From NCBI GenBank assembly GCA_022414725.1, contig CM039463.1:33592584-33656583 (forward strand): a stretch of 64,000 nucleotides of DNA, in the 5' to 3' direction. Of the stretch, positions 24,561 to 32,988 are shown piece by piece. Below the pieces are notes generated by a model. The model made no database searches, was not told the DNA's origin, and worked only from the letters and a program-made list of their open reading frames with translations. The position numbers were made by a program, and so were the translations under genes. Every line of letters begins with the position of its first letter. Position 1 is the first letter of the stretch. The stretch comes from Microglena sp. YARC (lineage: Eukaryota; Chlorophyta; Chlorophyceae; Chlamydomonadales; Chlamydomonadaceae).

Positions 24561-25124
24561 GGGGGGGGGGACTGCGTACTACAAAGAATACTTAACAATC
24601 CAGACTGCCGGATCAAACAAACAAGCATGCCCAATAACAAATGCAAAAACAAACAAACTGACGAACAAACAAACAAACAAACTGCAACCCCCCACTCCCA
24701 GGGACAGTCAGCACGAAACCAAGCCACCTCTCCTTACCTCTCAAGTGTACCGTCAGCGCGCCAGAGGATGACAGCATCAGCTAGGCTCCCCACACGTGGA
24801 TCCGTGAAGGTTGAAGTACAGACCATGGTTTCGGGATCTGGTTCGTGCGGCTCCATAAACCAAAACCGCCCCTCCTACCGGGTGGAGTCGGCGCATGGCT
24901 TCACACCCTCTTCTGACACTTTTGGTCGTAGCATAGACCTGCAGAATCAGGGAAGTAGCAGTAGCGGGGTCAGGAATGGGAGTGGGGGTGTGCGGGGTAG
25001 TGGTCAGGCTGTGATGGGTCACTTATTGACTGCCCCGGACAATAGTGTGAGAAGGACGGAGTCAAGGGGGTCCTTCAACATACAGCGACTTGCTAGCGCA
25101 CGCTCTAATAACGTGACGTACTAA
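7828..25124 (+). CDS. large multi-exon gene, Ser/Pro-rich protein of unknown function (5' end unresolved)
   Basis: Thirteen exons join in frame: 7828-8340, 10995-11439, 12036-12764, 13668-13897, 14332-14479, 15320-16910, 17763-17904, 18776-19121, 20142-20300, 20850-21831, 23165-23374, 23746-24229, 24702-25124 (TAA). All acceptors are AG, all donors GT, and every junction keeps phase, giving at least 2133 codons. No ATG exon was found, so the first listed exon is probably internal. The product is rich in Ser, Pro, Gly, Ala, Gln and Thr with many SP sites, local peptide repeats and no transmembrane segment or recognised domain. The more ordered parts are the exon 7 peptide (GLTSAPFISRPPNYENL, ending ATVKEQQ) and the start of exon 8 (KYNSRWNSVEAHKAFRQKQ). 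It is probably a disordered scaffold or cytoskeletal-type protein, but no function can be assigned. Many introns carry decayed copies of neighbouring exon edges. Confidence 0.75.
10030..10640 (+). repeat. dispersed repeat R8, copy 1
   Basis: Shares with 43080-43680 the blocks GATGGGGGGCAGGAAGATT, a poly(G) run, GGCAT(A/T)CAAGGGC, AGACCTGGGT and CACACGGGCAATGTACTAGTA, in the same order and at similar spacing. Nature unknown; it lies in an intron of the large gene. Confidence 0.7.
10895..10977. repeat. (CACCCA)n hexanucleotide run
   Basis: About 80 bp of CACCCA/CACCTA units just upstream of the acceptor at 10994. Similar but shorter runs recur near 14200-14240. Confidence 0.93.
11466..11556 (+). 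repeat. dispersed repeat R1, copy 1
   Basis: An 80-90 bp element with a TA-rich head, ATGCCTTATTACGA, then GAGGTTGAGGGGGCC and a CTTGCACTGGGGCCA end. It starts about 26 nt after the exon donor at 11440. Other copies: 19131, 25385, 38265, 44975 (inverted) and 59722. Confidence 0.85.
11755..12035 (+). repeat. decayed tandem copies of the exon 3 acceptor edge
   Basis: The true edge (from 12030) reads AAAGCAG/GCCAGCAGCGGTCCC. Two diverged copies precede it: AAGCCAGCAGCGTTCCCTGA (about 11795) and AAGCAGGCTAGCTGCAGATC (about 11910). Each continues into related AATCAACTTGG / ACCAAATTC / GCCAACTTG sequence and a C-rich block. A poly(C) run of nearly 30 lies just before them. Confidence 0.75.
12787..12864. 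repeat. (TG)n followed by poly(G)
   Basis: A TG run of about 50 bp passes into more than 20 G, starting about 25 nt after the donor at 12765. This reads as Val/Cys/Gly in shadow ORFs and is intronic. Confidence 0.93.
13205..13667 (+). repeat. 25-bp minisatellite containing the exon 4 acceptor edge
   Basis: About 18 units of CTTGATGTACACGTACGTCCCTCCT at 25-bp spacing. The last unit changes TGTACAC to TGTACAG and becomes the acceptor of exon 4, whose first coding bases GTACCTCCC match the repeat's ACGTAC(C/G)TCCC. The splice site is thus a member of the array. Confidence 0.85.
13980..14130 (+). pseudogene. decayed copy of exon 4 (3' half)
   Basis: ATGATCTTGATG...GGGACCAAGATGGGGGCCCCTATATTAATGATGAGAT...GAGGCAAAGATAGACTC is clearly related to the exon 4 stretch 13800-13890 (DEDGDPYIDDEMVEAKMAS). 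It lies in the intron just after exon 4 and lacks a good donor at the matching position. Confidence 0.8.
14850..15319 (+). repeat. decayed copies of the exon 6 acceptor edge
   Basis: The true exon 6 edge reads CTACACAG/GTCCAAGCC...CATCCAAGTGAGATAGCGATACAGATG. A copy at about 15203-15245 retains CTACACAG, GTTCAACC and CATCCAAGTGAGAT. A third at about 14927-14960 retains ACATCCAAGTAAGATTGCGATGCAGATGAA. (CCA)n-type repeats lie between them. Confidence 0.8.
15320..16910 (+). CDS. largest exon (exon 6) of the unknown Ser/Pro-rich gene
   Basis: About 530 codons without a stop, entered after CCTACACAG and left at AGCATGAG/GTGGGG in phase 2. It begins PSRPPSFHPSEIAIQMKNLAS, then a basic patch (SAKKRGAAPRAHR). 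Later it has an Ala/Gly run, a PAPEPAPEPAG run, several SP sites (SPLVREVSFSPE, SPSPKSQSKPRARS) and an acidic VEEDEEAS segment. The composition predicts disorder. Codon use and the lack of stops over 1.6 kb make it one of the safest exons in the window. Confidence 0.8.
16911..17275 (+). repeat. two decayed copies of the end of exon 6
   Basis: Exon 6 ends with GGCTCTAACAGCATGAAGTGG...GAGCATGAGGTGGGGTGAA. Intron copies start GGCTCTAACAGCATGAGGTGG (17072) and GAGTCTAACAGCATGAAGGGG (17162). The second copy runs to AAGAGCATCAGGTGGGGTGAAG, so even the donor is preserved, but it carries an in-frame TAG. Confidence 0.85.
17276..17440. repeat. (TG)n / (GGT)n / poly(G) block
   Basis: Purine-rich and TG-rich low-complexity DNA with two G runs (about 17325-17345 and 17423-17437). 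Intronic. Confidence 0.9.
17905..18330 (+). repeat. three decayed copies of the end of exon 7
   Basis: Exon 7 ends GGATCATGGCGACTGTGAAAGAGCAGCAG/GTAAGT. Intron copies of CATGGCGACTGTGAA occur at about 17992, 18205 and 18310 (the last as CATAGCGACTGTGAA). The latter two are followed by AGAGCA(A/G)CAAG and preceded by related TTTGAGT(C/T)AATGAT sequence. Confidence 0.85.
18455..18775 (+). repeat. two decayed copies of the exon 8 acceptor edge
   Basis: Exon 8 starts GGACCTGACGTTGCGAAGTACAACTCCCGTTGGAAC. Upstream copies at about 18499 and 18639 keep the CTG(A)(C/G)G core, ACGACT(T/C)CC(G/A)GTGGAAC and the following GTTTAGGGTTTGGGCCT spacer, with CATTTTTGCATACGT between units. Unit spacing is about 140 bp. 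Confidence 0.85.
19131..19213 (+). repeat. dispersed repeat R1, copy 2
   Basis: AATAAATAAATAAATA head, then CGCCTTATGACGAGGC, GAGGTTGAGGGGGCC and CTTGCACTGGGGCCAACC. It begins about 9 nt after the donor of exon 8. Confidence 0.88.
19495..19690. mobile_element. MITE-like repeat R2, diverged copy
   Basis: Starts with GGCTTCTAGGCAGCTCA and ends with GGAAGCTGCCATGTGAAGCCC, with an internal CTTGACCCAGTGG block also present in the copies at 30465 and 52072. Terminal repeats are degraded. Confidence 0.55.
20518..20849 (+). repeat. two decayed copies of the exon 10 acceptor edge
   Basis: Exon 10 begins CACCACCAG/GCAAGACGCGCAAGGATCAATGGATCCATG. Copies at about 20533 and 20718 keep CACCAG, then (G/A)(T/C)AAGACATGCAAGGAGCAA(C/T)GGATCCATGC, and both run on into ACACACAAAC(G/A)AAATGTA. 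(CCCCT)n runs separate the units. Confidence 0.9.
20850..21831 (+). CDS. exon 10 of the unknown Ser/Pro-rich gene
   Basis: About 327 codons, entered in phase 1 after CACCACCAG and left at GACTACAG/GTGTGA. The middle holds three tandem units of about 19 residues with RGA(S/A)SR.G, GQ(K/R)TAG(E/D)SSP and SRG. A Gly run (VGGGGGGGG) follows. It ends with a less repetitive segment (SYIAPCTLLALDLDFKAVKKKEVG) that might be folded. The true splice follows two decoy acceptor copies. Confidence 0.75.
21832..22481 (+). other. intron segment with (ACAAAC)n-like repeats
   Basis: Intron between exons 10 and 11. From about 22080 to 22480 it is rich in ACAAACAC, CCAACACCAA and CAATGGC repeats; no gene is seen. 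Confidence 0.6.
22482..23164 (+). repeat. six decayed tandem copies of the exon 11 acceptor edge
   Basis: Units at about 22482, 22607, 22713, 22818, 22941 and 23056 each have CTGCAG(A/G)(G/C)CCAA(C)CAxxAGCGC(C), CCACCA, a TGATGGAGA(C)C block, AAAATG(T)TCACAACACTAA and CTAACxCCAACTGA. The seventh unit, at 23161, is the real splice acceptor and exon start (AGCCAACCAGGAAGG...GGGGACCCCCAAAATG). Spacing is about 105-125 bp. Confidence 0.93.
23435..23640. repeat. (ACTG)n / (ACTA)n tetranucleotide run
   Basis: GACTGACTGACTG for about 80 bp, followed by degenerate CTAACTAA repeats. Intronic. Confidence 0.93.
23641..23745 (+). repeat. decayed copy of the exon 12 acceptor edge
   Basis: TTGCAGGCCGCAGACAGGCTCCCCACG...TTTATCAAGAAAC at 23638 repeats the true edge TGCAGGCCGCAGACAGGCTCCTCACG...TTTGTCAAGAAAC at 23742. 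The copy ends in AAGTGACTG where the real exon continues. Confidence 0.9.
24230..24571. repeat. (TG)n/(TGTATG)n array ending in poly(G)
   Basis: About 310 bp of TG repeats with periodic CA/TA variants, then about 28 G. It begins right after the donor at 24230. The Cys/Val and His/Thr ORFs here on both strands are artefacts of the repeat. Confidence 0.96.
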
Positions 25125-25384
25125 TTGTTCAAGCAAAAGGAGAAGGTGAAGTGCTTACAGAAGAAGACAAAGACCACGGAATGATATGACACGACATTTC
25201 AGTCAGCGGGGGGCTAGCATAAGAGTTTGCAGCCAGGAGACATCAGCTGTGTATGTTCTAGGTACAGCTAGAATACAGAGGCACCCATGTGACCCCACAT
25301 GAGACCTAGGGAGGGTTCCATGACGGTACCCCACACGTATACCAGCTGTCACAGCACTTATAAACATGCCCTGTCACAACACTA

Positions 25385-25475
25385 ATAAATAAATAAATAG
25401 ATAGTACACCTTATTACAAGGCGAGAGGTTGAGGGGGCCGGCCCGTTTGCTTTCACTGGGCCCAACCACCAACAC
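25385..25475 (+). repeat. dispersed repeat R1, copy 3
   Basis: AATAAATAAATAGATAGTAC head, CCTTATTACAAGGCG, GAGGTTGAGGGGGCC, TTTCACTGGGCCCAACC. It lies about 260 bp downstream of the stop of the large gene. Confidence 0.88.
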
Positions 25476-26174
25476 TAATAAATATATATACACAAGGGCC
25501 ATTTACTTGTGTTTAGCCGATGGCTTATGTTATTCTTCTTTCATTCTTTGGCCTGTTGACATCAAGGTTCAGACTTGCTCTCCAAATGTTATGCATGCAT
25601 GATTAATGCTGCACTTAGTGATGCACTCTTGTTTAGTTGTAGAATTCCAATTAGAATGGTTCAGTATAACGACCAGGCAAAGGCCAAGGCAGGCCGACCA
25701 AGGCCGGATGATAAAGTTGCCTGCAGGGAAATGGAAGACCATTACTGGCTTCACGAAGACCGTCGACCCCCAACAACTAGATTAGAATCCGTATTGCAAA
25801 AATCATAAACCCTAGATAGGTCCGGTACATGAGTTTATTGGTGGAGCCAGAATGTCAGCAATATCTTGCATACCGATTTGTAATGTTTTCATCTCCTCAA
25901 ACCCCAGACTGGGGAATTGAGCACTGTTGATAATTAAAGTTTAGGCCAAAAAACTTGACTGAATCACTGCCAAGTTTTGTTTGCCTAAACTTGAAATATC
26001 GAGGGTGTTCGATGCCCCAGTCCGTGGTTTTGGGGAGATGAGTATACTTGCAATCGGGCTGCATAATTTTGCTGAAATCCTTTCTTAAAAGAAACAGCTC
26101 ATGTATGTATTGATCCTATCTGATCCAATCCCCTAAGATGTTAGGGAGGGAGGTTTGATATTCACATGTGATGT

Positions 26175-26385
26175 GTGCATGTATGTTGTTGTTGCAGTAC
26201 AGGGGTAGGCCAAATAGCCTGGAAAGACTTGCCCCAACGTCACAGGATGGGTCTTAAACTGAGAAAGCAGTAATGAATTGAACCCCACCCCAAGTTTGTG
26301 CTACAGTGAAAATTGAATTCTACGATTATAATTTAATCATCATCCCGAATGGAATGATAATTTAATTGTTCGGTTCTTATCACAT
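26175..26385 (-). mobile_element. SINE-like repeat R3, copy 1
   Basis: Reads on the minus strand. On the plus strand it shows a short GTATG-type tract, CAGGGGTAGGCCAAATAGCC, GGAAAGACTTGCCC, then a GATGAACT-like TGAATTGAACCCC block and AATT-rich inverted repeats. Related copies: 26878, 42185, 52620. Confidence 0.7.
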
Positions 26386-26877
26386 TGTGTAATAAATTGT
26401 TTAAGATGTTTCCATCCTTAAAAGGAATCAGGATTCATGACCAGCTTTATGCTAGAGTTTTTATCAACCAACACATTTTCCTAAACATTTATAATCCGAC
26501 ATGCACGACGCTCGAACGTTTCAAAATCCGCAAACATTTCCCAAACCTGAGATTCCGATGGCAAAATTCGGCCAGGAACATGTACACTCGTTATAAGCCG
26601 GTAAATCATGCTTGGCGAGAACACTGAACAACACTAAATAAATATGGGAAATACGATGTTGAATATATTAATACGAAGTACCGTTAGGTGGAAAGGTTTG
26701 TATGGGGAAAGGGGTTTACAATTGTGACCTGGGCCGATAAAGCCAAGGGTTTAGGGCTTAGCCCCATTACATGGTCGTAACCGTCTACAATATGCGACCT
26801 GTAGCTTCAGCATACCGAGGCATTCCAGCCACCAGAGGACAAATCTTCATGGTGATGCCAGAGACGTCATTACCTGG

Positions 26878-27115
26878 CGTATGTATGTATGTATGTATGT
26901 ATGTATGTATGTATGTATGTATGTATGTATGTATGTATGTATGTATGTATGTATGTATGTTACAGTCCAGGGGTAGGCCAAGTAGGCTAAAGGGACTTGC
27001 CCAACAGTATAGGAAGGGCTTAAAAAAAAGCACTGATGAACTGAGCCCCAAACAATGGTTTAACCGAAGGGGGGGCTGACTTCGTGCTATAGTGATAATT
27101 TAATTCTACAATATT
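26878..27115 (-). mobile_element. SINE-like repeat R3, copy 2, with (GTAT)n tail
   Basis: About 80 bp of perfect GTAT repeats are followed by CAGGGGTAGGCCAAGTAGGC, AGGGACTTGCCCAACAG, a short A run and TGATGAACTGAGCCCCAAAC. Read on the minus strand, the body ends in (ATAC)n, as a SINE or LINE 3' tail would. Confidence 0.78.
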
Positions 27116-27477
27116 TAGGGGGCGGCAAATAGATCTATATTGCCCCAATATATAGATCTATGTAGATCTATAAACAGCAAATATATCTATATCTGGTATA
27201 TCGGTACCTCAAGGAGGCCTCTGAAACATCTGGGATTTATTTTACGTGTAGTCTGCATCATATTAAGGTTCCTTGTGCCTTCAAAAAAAACAGGATTTAT
27301 TTTTGGTTCAGTAATCACTTGTGAAGCTCGCCGCCGGCGCGGTCACATACTAAACGGTCACGACACAGCCTCGAAACCAACCCAGGCCTAGTCCCCCCTA
27401 CCCCCATCAGCAGTTCATCACCATCAGCAGTTCAGCCTACATCAGGTCCTAGAAAAAGTCTTTAAACTGTCTAATTT

Positions 27478-27575
27478 GTACAGCTTCTAGGCAGCTCCCC
27501 TGGCTGGCTATTCAGCCAAAACTGACGCAAGCTAGTGCACAAGGAGCTGCCTAGAAGCTGCTACTGTTTTTTATC
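27478..27575. mobile_element. MITE R2, short copy
   Basis: CAGCTTCTAGGCAGCTCCCC and the inverted GGAGCTGCCTAGAAGCTGCT bound about 50 bp of unique centre (GGCTGGCTATTCAGCCAAA...CTAGTGCAC). Confidence 0.85.
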
Positions 27576-27756
27576 CCCGTCATGCAGCTTGATGCCTAGG
27601 CGACCCATTGCCTTTTGCAGCCACTAGTTGTTGATCCTCTTTAAGGGTGTCTGGGTTGTGTACAAGAAGCTCGTGAAGTCCTACTCAAAGGCATCACGCT
27701 GCCTTAGTGGCAATGTGAACTTTGTGACCAGCCCACCAGATGCGACCCACCAAACA

Positions 27757-27921
<165 letters not shown>

Positions 27922-27969
27922 TTCATCATCATTCCGCGATTGCTTCGTTAGGGTAGTAGACTAGTAGGG

Positions 27970-28401
27970 TTACATGGACACATCGTGCAGGTGCCCTGAA
28001 TCATCCCCTAGGCCATAGGCTAAAGCCCTATTCGCTAGCAGGATAGGAGCACCGTTCCTAAGGCGAGTGTTGTAAGAAGGGCTGTCCAGGTCCGGTTCCA
28101 CAACGCAGCTGGCTCTGTTTGTTGAGACCCCCTTGCATGCCTTCATGTGCGCGTTCGTCGAGATGCTATTGTTGTTGGGACTGACGCCAATGTCACAAGC
28201 TCGACAAAACAACAGGCAAGGTCCACCTTCAATCAGCGCATCGAAGTTTGCTCTCCAGTTAAAAGATTGTGGGGCTTTCTCGAGGATGGCCAAGACGGCT
28301 GCGTGCGACTTCCGATCGCTCTTATAACTGTGTAAGCTGCCTTCATTCAGAAGGCTATTTGCCGTTTCCATTTGGAACAGTGCAAAGAAAGCGAATAGCA
28401 A
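27970..28401 (-). pseudogene. possible transposase-type zinc-finger fragment
   Basis: The minus-strand frame of 143 codons contains FNWRANFDALIEGG, then a C-x2-C...H-x4-C pattern (LLFCRACD, about 20 residues, HMKACKG). That spacing recalls BED-type or CGGBP1-like zinc fingers found at the N-terminus of hAT-family elements. No catalytic region, TIRs or introns could be tied to it, so the identity is tentative and it may be chance. Confidence 0.3.
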
Positions 28402-28509
28402 GTTCGAGGAACATTCGACGGCTCAAACTGCCCATATAGATCTATATAGATATATCGGGACCGGGGGGGGCCTAGGACAAGGGATATCGATAGATCTATC
28501 GGCTTCGCG

Positions 28510-28548
<39 letters not shown>

Positions 28549-28589
28549 TCTATCGGTCTTTGCCTCTCCCTAACAATCTTTAATACCGT

Positions 28590-29447
28590 ACTGACAGCAA
28601 AATTTAACGCTTCGAAAGATTTCACGGTCATTTTGAAAGGGGTTCTTATAATTGTAAGTTTTAATTTCGCGTTTTTTTCAGAGGGATACAATTTGACGAT
28701 ACACATTTCACGGTTCAAATGTTAATAAAATCCATTTAAATGTTTCAACTTGAACATGTTACCTGATTCATTGCCTGTTCTTAAAATCAGAATACAGACT
28801 TGTGATAACATTATGTACCGGTACATGAGTGTGGTATAGGTAGTAGTGTTCATACTATTGTTCATACTAAGTAGGGTAGTACTCTGCATCAACTCATGTA
28901 ATCACTAAATTCCCTGCTCAGTTAATTTGAGATCTAGGACCTGCAACTAAGGCATCTCATAAACAAGAGCACACAGTGTTCATGTATTGCTCAGCTAGCT
29001 GCTCAGTTAATTTCAGTTGTAGGACCTGCAACTAAGGAATCTCATAAACTAGAGCACACAGTGTTCATGTATTGCTCAGCTGTAACTCGGTTAAGCTGGT
29101 TGTTGGAAACTGTGATCTGCCCAGCCGTTTTAAAAAGCCCCTGAGGGTACCGTACTTTGCTTATTGTGATTTGGAGCTACCAGAGGACGCAGACGTCCCT
29201 CAGGGGATCTATCGAGGGGCTGCGCCATGCAATCTGGGGAAAGCGAAATTGTCGAGAGTTTCTACTTGTCATCGAGCCATCAGACGGCAGGCGGCAGGGG
29301 TAGTAAGCCCCATGTGGAGCCCAGGGGCCGAAACCCTAATATCGCCCTGAAACTCGATTTCACAGTTTTTTCGTCGCGTAATATAGTATACGCCTCGATT
29401 TCACGGTTGCTCCCGTGAAATTTAAGCGTTAAATTTTGCTGTCAGTT
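28590..29447. mobile_element. possible non-autonomous element with about 23-bp inverted ends
   Basis: ACTGACAGCAAAATTTAACGCTT at about 28591 is matched as a perfect inverted copy at about 29424-29446. Both are followed inward by ATTTCACGG (with extra bases on the right side). The interior includes two direct copies (about 28915-28990 and 29000-29085) of CCTGCAACTAAGG(C/A)ATCTCATAAAC...CACAGTGTTCATG. Confidence 0.5.
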
Positions 29448-30464
29448 CGGGGTATGTCTATATTGATAACTTCCTCCCACTACCTGAAGGTGGATACTGA
29501 TAGATGGAAGCGTCCAATTGTTCCTTGGAAGGATCGAGCGTGTCACCTACGTGATTCTGGAACCGTTCAAGATGAACACCATGTGGTATTTGTCGGCGGA
29601 GTGTGCTGACGAAGCCTTACCGAATTCGAGAAGAAAGTATCAGAACCTGATTTCCCAATTTGAGAGTAAAGTTATCCCCTCCTGCATTACCTGATGTGCA
29701 ATCCAGAAGTTGAAGGTCGAGCGAAGCTTCTTCTGTTCATCCATGAATGTACCGGTATGCAATTGGATCAAGTTTTTTTGATAGGTATGATTATTTTGTT
29801 GCGTTGTTTTTTTTCGTTCAGAAGAAGAAGGAAATGAAAACAAATGATACAAGAAGAAGAAAATGATTTGTTCACGTTTACATTTCCCTGGTAAAAAATT
29901 CCATGGACGGCGAGCAGCCAAAATGCTGGCAGGAGCTATGTAACGAAGAAAGTTGAAGCACAAGCCTGCTACTGCGCTACAACAGGCATTCATCAGCTAG
30001 GAAGCATAACTGGTGGCAAGCTCAAGTTCAAGAACGTGCCAGGTAGATACTGTGCAGACTACAGACTTGACCAAGTCATACAAGTTTAACAAATGCTACA
30101 CCTTCCAAGATGCACTACCGGTAAATTCAAAGCAAAAAACATTCCATTCAACAGCCCGAATTAACACTTATTCAGAGACTAGGCATCTGAATTGAGTGTC
30201 TAGTCAGCCAAGGTTTATCTCGGCTTTCTTGAGAACCCGTTTCAGGCTGCATCTTCAGAGGTAAAAGGATTGTGGGGGTCAGCATTTGCACTCTAGTGTT
30301 GTTTTGGAGTGCAGCCAGACAGGTCATCGCATATTCTAAAGAGTTTGCTTCGTCTCTAGTCCAAATTCTAAAGACACTTATTGTCAGAATGGCCACATAG
30401 CCGTACACAACTGAGGTGAGTCCTTCAGTACACAACTGAGACGGCACCTCCATGACTCTGTTTA

Positions 30465-30645
30465 TTTTGGGGGCTACGCGTAGCAGCTTCTAGGCGGCCC
30501 CCTTAACCAATCCTTGGGCCCAACCAGAAGCTAGCCTGTGCACCTGACAGCTGATGCGACAGTCACTCCAATGGAGCTGAAAACTTTGGGCCTGACCCAG
30601 TGGCTGATTGGAAGCTGCCATGAGTAGCCCCGAAAAAAACAGTGC
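30465..30645. mobile_element. MITE R2, variant with GGGGCTACGCGTAGC ends
   Basis: TTTGGGGGCTACGCGTAGC, AGCTTCTAGGCGGCCCC at the left and GGAAGCTGCCATGAGTAGCCCC at the right, with the internal CCTGACCCAGTGGCTG block. It resembles the copies at 60430 and 61465. Confidence 0.75.
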
Positions 30646-30920
30646 TCGATGTGTCACACACTGATTCTAGCGCCTGCCTAATCTCAACTCTATGTGTCAT
30701 GTGTCACCCACTGATTCTAGCGCCTGCCTGATCTCGGCATCTATGTGCCATGCACTCATGTGTCACCCACGGATTCTAGCGCCTGCCTGATCTCGGCATC
30801 TATGTGTCATGTGTCATGTGTCACCCACGGATTCTAGCGCCTGCCTGATCTCGGCATCTATGTGTCATGTGTCACCCACGGATTCTAGCGCCTGCCTGAT
30901 CTTGGCTCTATGTTTCAGCT
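30645..30920. repeat. about 52-bp minisatellite, five copies
   Basis: Unit: TGTGTCACCCAC(T/G)GATTCTAG, CGCCTGCCTGATCTCGGC, ATCTATGTGTCATG. Copies vary in how many TCATGTG steps they contain. Confidence 0.92.
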
Positions 30921-30939
30921 TCTTGGATGCAAGGTAGAC

Positions 30940-31085
30940 CTAGACAAGTTTTAAACTTTTTAACTGTTTACTCCGCAAAGTATGCTCCCTGGTTTCCGTG
31001 GGTATCGCACGGGGGGACTCGGAAATGGAAGGCGTGGAGCAGCCCAGAGTTGGCTGAAAAACCATGTGACAATTCAAATTCCATG
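30940..31085 (+). repeat. dispersed repeat R4, copy 1
   Basis: Core: TTTAAACTGT, CTCCCTGGTTTCCGTGGGTATCGCAC, GGGGGGACT, then GGAAATGG and a TTGGCTGAAAAACCATGT end. Related copies: 31250, 33490, 43905, 44485; shorter matches occur near 31150 and 37980. Confidence 0.75.
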
Positions 31086-31249
31086 TGTCAGCTTCTTGGA
31101 TGCAAGACAGCAAGTAATTCAACTGCCTATAGCATATTTGTCTGGTAATTGTTTTACTGCCGAAGACGGCGATCAGCCAAATTTCTGGCTGAAGCTATGT
31201 AACCTAGTTCAAGCTATACAGCATATGAGATGTTGCAACCAAGTCTAAT

Positions 31250-31390
31250 GATCGTGACCTCGACAAATATTTAAACTGTCGAATCCGCATAGTTGGCTCC
31301 CTTGTTCCGTGGGTATCGCACTGGGGGGACATTGGAAGATGGTGAGCAGCCAAGATTTGGCTGAAAACCCATGTAACAGACCAATCCAAT
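31250..31390 (+). repeat. dispersed repeat R4, copy 2
   Basis: TTTAAACTGTCGAATCCGCA, CTCCCTTGTTCCGTGGGTATCGCACTGGGGGGAC and TTTGGCTGAAAACCCATGTAAC. It lies just after a partial R4-like GAAGACGGCGATCAGCC segment at 31160. Confidence 0.75.
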
Positions 31391-31715
31391 CCTAGCAAAT
31401 GAAATGTTGCAACGACGACCAATGGTCGTGAAATAGTAGAATGGGTCACAATGCGCATGCAAGTTAATATAATCACAATATCACAATGTGCATGCTTGCG
31501 AATATGATCACAATACCAGACACCCACAAGATAGAATATGTAGTTAGGCCTAGCCTTTGTTTATATGCCCGAGGTTTAATGATTGCCTGGCCCCGAAATA
31601 GCCTGAAAAGGCCTGAAATAGCCTGTTTAATGCCTGAGTCGTAATGAATCCATGAAAGCACAGGAGACCTACGGCACTTGGACACAACATAGCAGTGGAA
31701 CAGCACAAACCCCAG

Positions 31716-31990
31716 TTGTTGCCTTGGTCTGCCACCTCAGCACACACTCCATCAGATTGCCTTGGTCTGCCACCTCAGCACACACTCCAACAGGTTGCAT
31801 TGGTCTGCCACCTCAGCACACACTCCATCAGGTTGCCTTGGTCTGCCACCTCAGCACACACACCATCAGGTTGCTTTGGTCTGCTGCCTCAGCACGCACT
31901 CCATCAGGTTGCCTTGGTCTGCCACCTCAGCACACACTCCATCAGGTTGCCTTTGGTCTGCCACCTCAGCACACCTGCCATCAGGTTGCA
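31716..31990. repeat. 38-bp minisatellite, seven copies
   Basis: Unit: TTGGTCTGCCACCTCAGCAC then ACACTCCATCAGGTTGCC. Because 38 leaves remainder 2 on division by 3, all three plus frames are open through the array and give similar peptides. No gene context is seen. Confidence 0.95.
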
Positions 31991-32349
31991 GCACTGAAAT
32001 GCTAACTTAGCTAGCTAGCCACATTGGATTACTAAGAGATTTTGCTCCGACCAATGGCATCAGGTACTGACAAGCCTTGCTGCGTTTGTGTCAAACAATC
32101 ACATTATCCCAATCACATGGCTGCTGTAGGTAACCAACTGCGACAACTGCATGGCTATGGACAAGCTACACAGTAGCGCCACTGAAGGTGGTAGAACAAC
32201 TTGACAAGGAACACTTGACTGCATTTGAGCTCAACATGCACATGGGGCCATACTTCCGTGCTACAGATGTCATTAGGGGCTAGAGATTTTTCTCAGATTC
32301 CTCCCAGCTTTCATAGAAGTCTCTCGCCTGGAGGTCAGGGCTTTCGTTT

Positions 32350-32350
<1 letters not shown>

Positions 32351-32381
<31 letters not shown>
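32351..32381. repeat. (GGC)n run
   Basis: Ten GGC units, not in a gene model. Confidence 0.95.
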
Positions 32382-32988
32382 TATGTTCCAGGTTCTAAGT
32401 AGCTCTCCTAGCTTGTGATTCAGTCAGAAGTGTGGCTGCCTAGTGCAATTGAAAGCCGACATAACCAGAATTCCAAAACTGCTTTGACCCCTGGCCTTGA
32501 TTCCTGCAGGGAGCTGGCTAGGAGCAGCGATGAGCCAAAAATAGAAATAGCCGTGCTTTGCCTGGCCTCACTCAATGATGTGGCTCAAGAGCCTCTTTCT
32601 CATCCACTTGAGGAAGAGGTGGCTTGGGGATGAAGTACGAGAAAGGCCTCGTATCCGTGAAGTTTGTGCGGTACATTCGAGCAGATGCGAGTACCTGGCA
32701 GGGGAACACATAGCCTTGATTCAGATGTAATAATGGTGCTAGTGGTCTCTCAACACATAGCCTTGATTCAGATGTAAGAATGGTACTAGTGGTCTTCCGC
32801 CTAATAGCCATTTAGCTGTTCATTTGGGAAACAATATTTCGAACAGGTTGTAGGTCATACTTCAGATTTTGCCTGAAATTTCGAGAATTCAAAGAATTCT
32901 GGGAGAATTGTCGTAAATTTGACCTGAAAAGGTCGAGGGGCAAAGTATGACCTCCGACCTTGATTCCTATTGATGTTCCGCTGACTGG

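Noticed and set aside
23848..24771. Cys/Val- and His/Thr-rich ORFs of 180-290 codons
   Set aside because: Produced by (TG)n and poly(G) repeats after the exon 12 donor, combined with true exon sequence on the plus strand.
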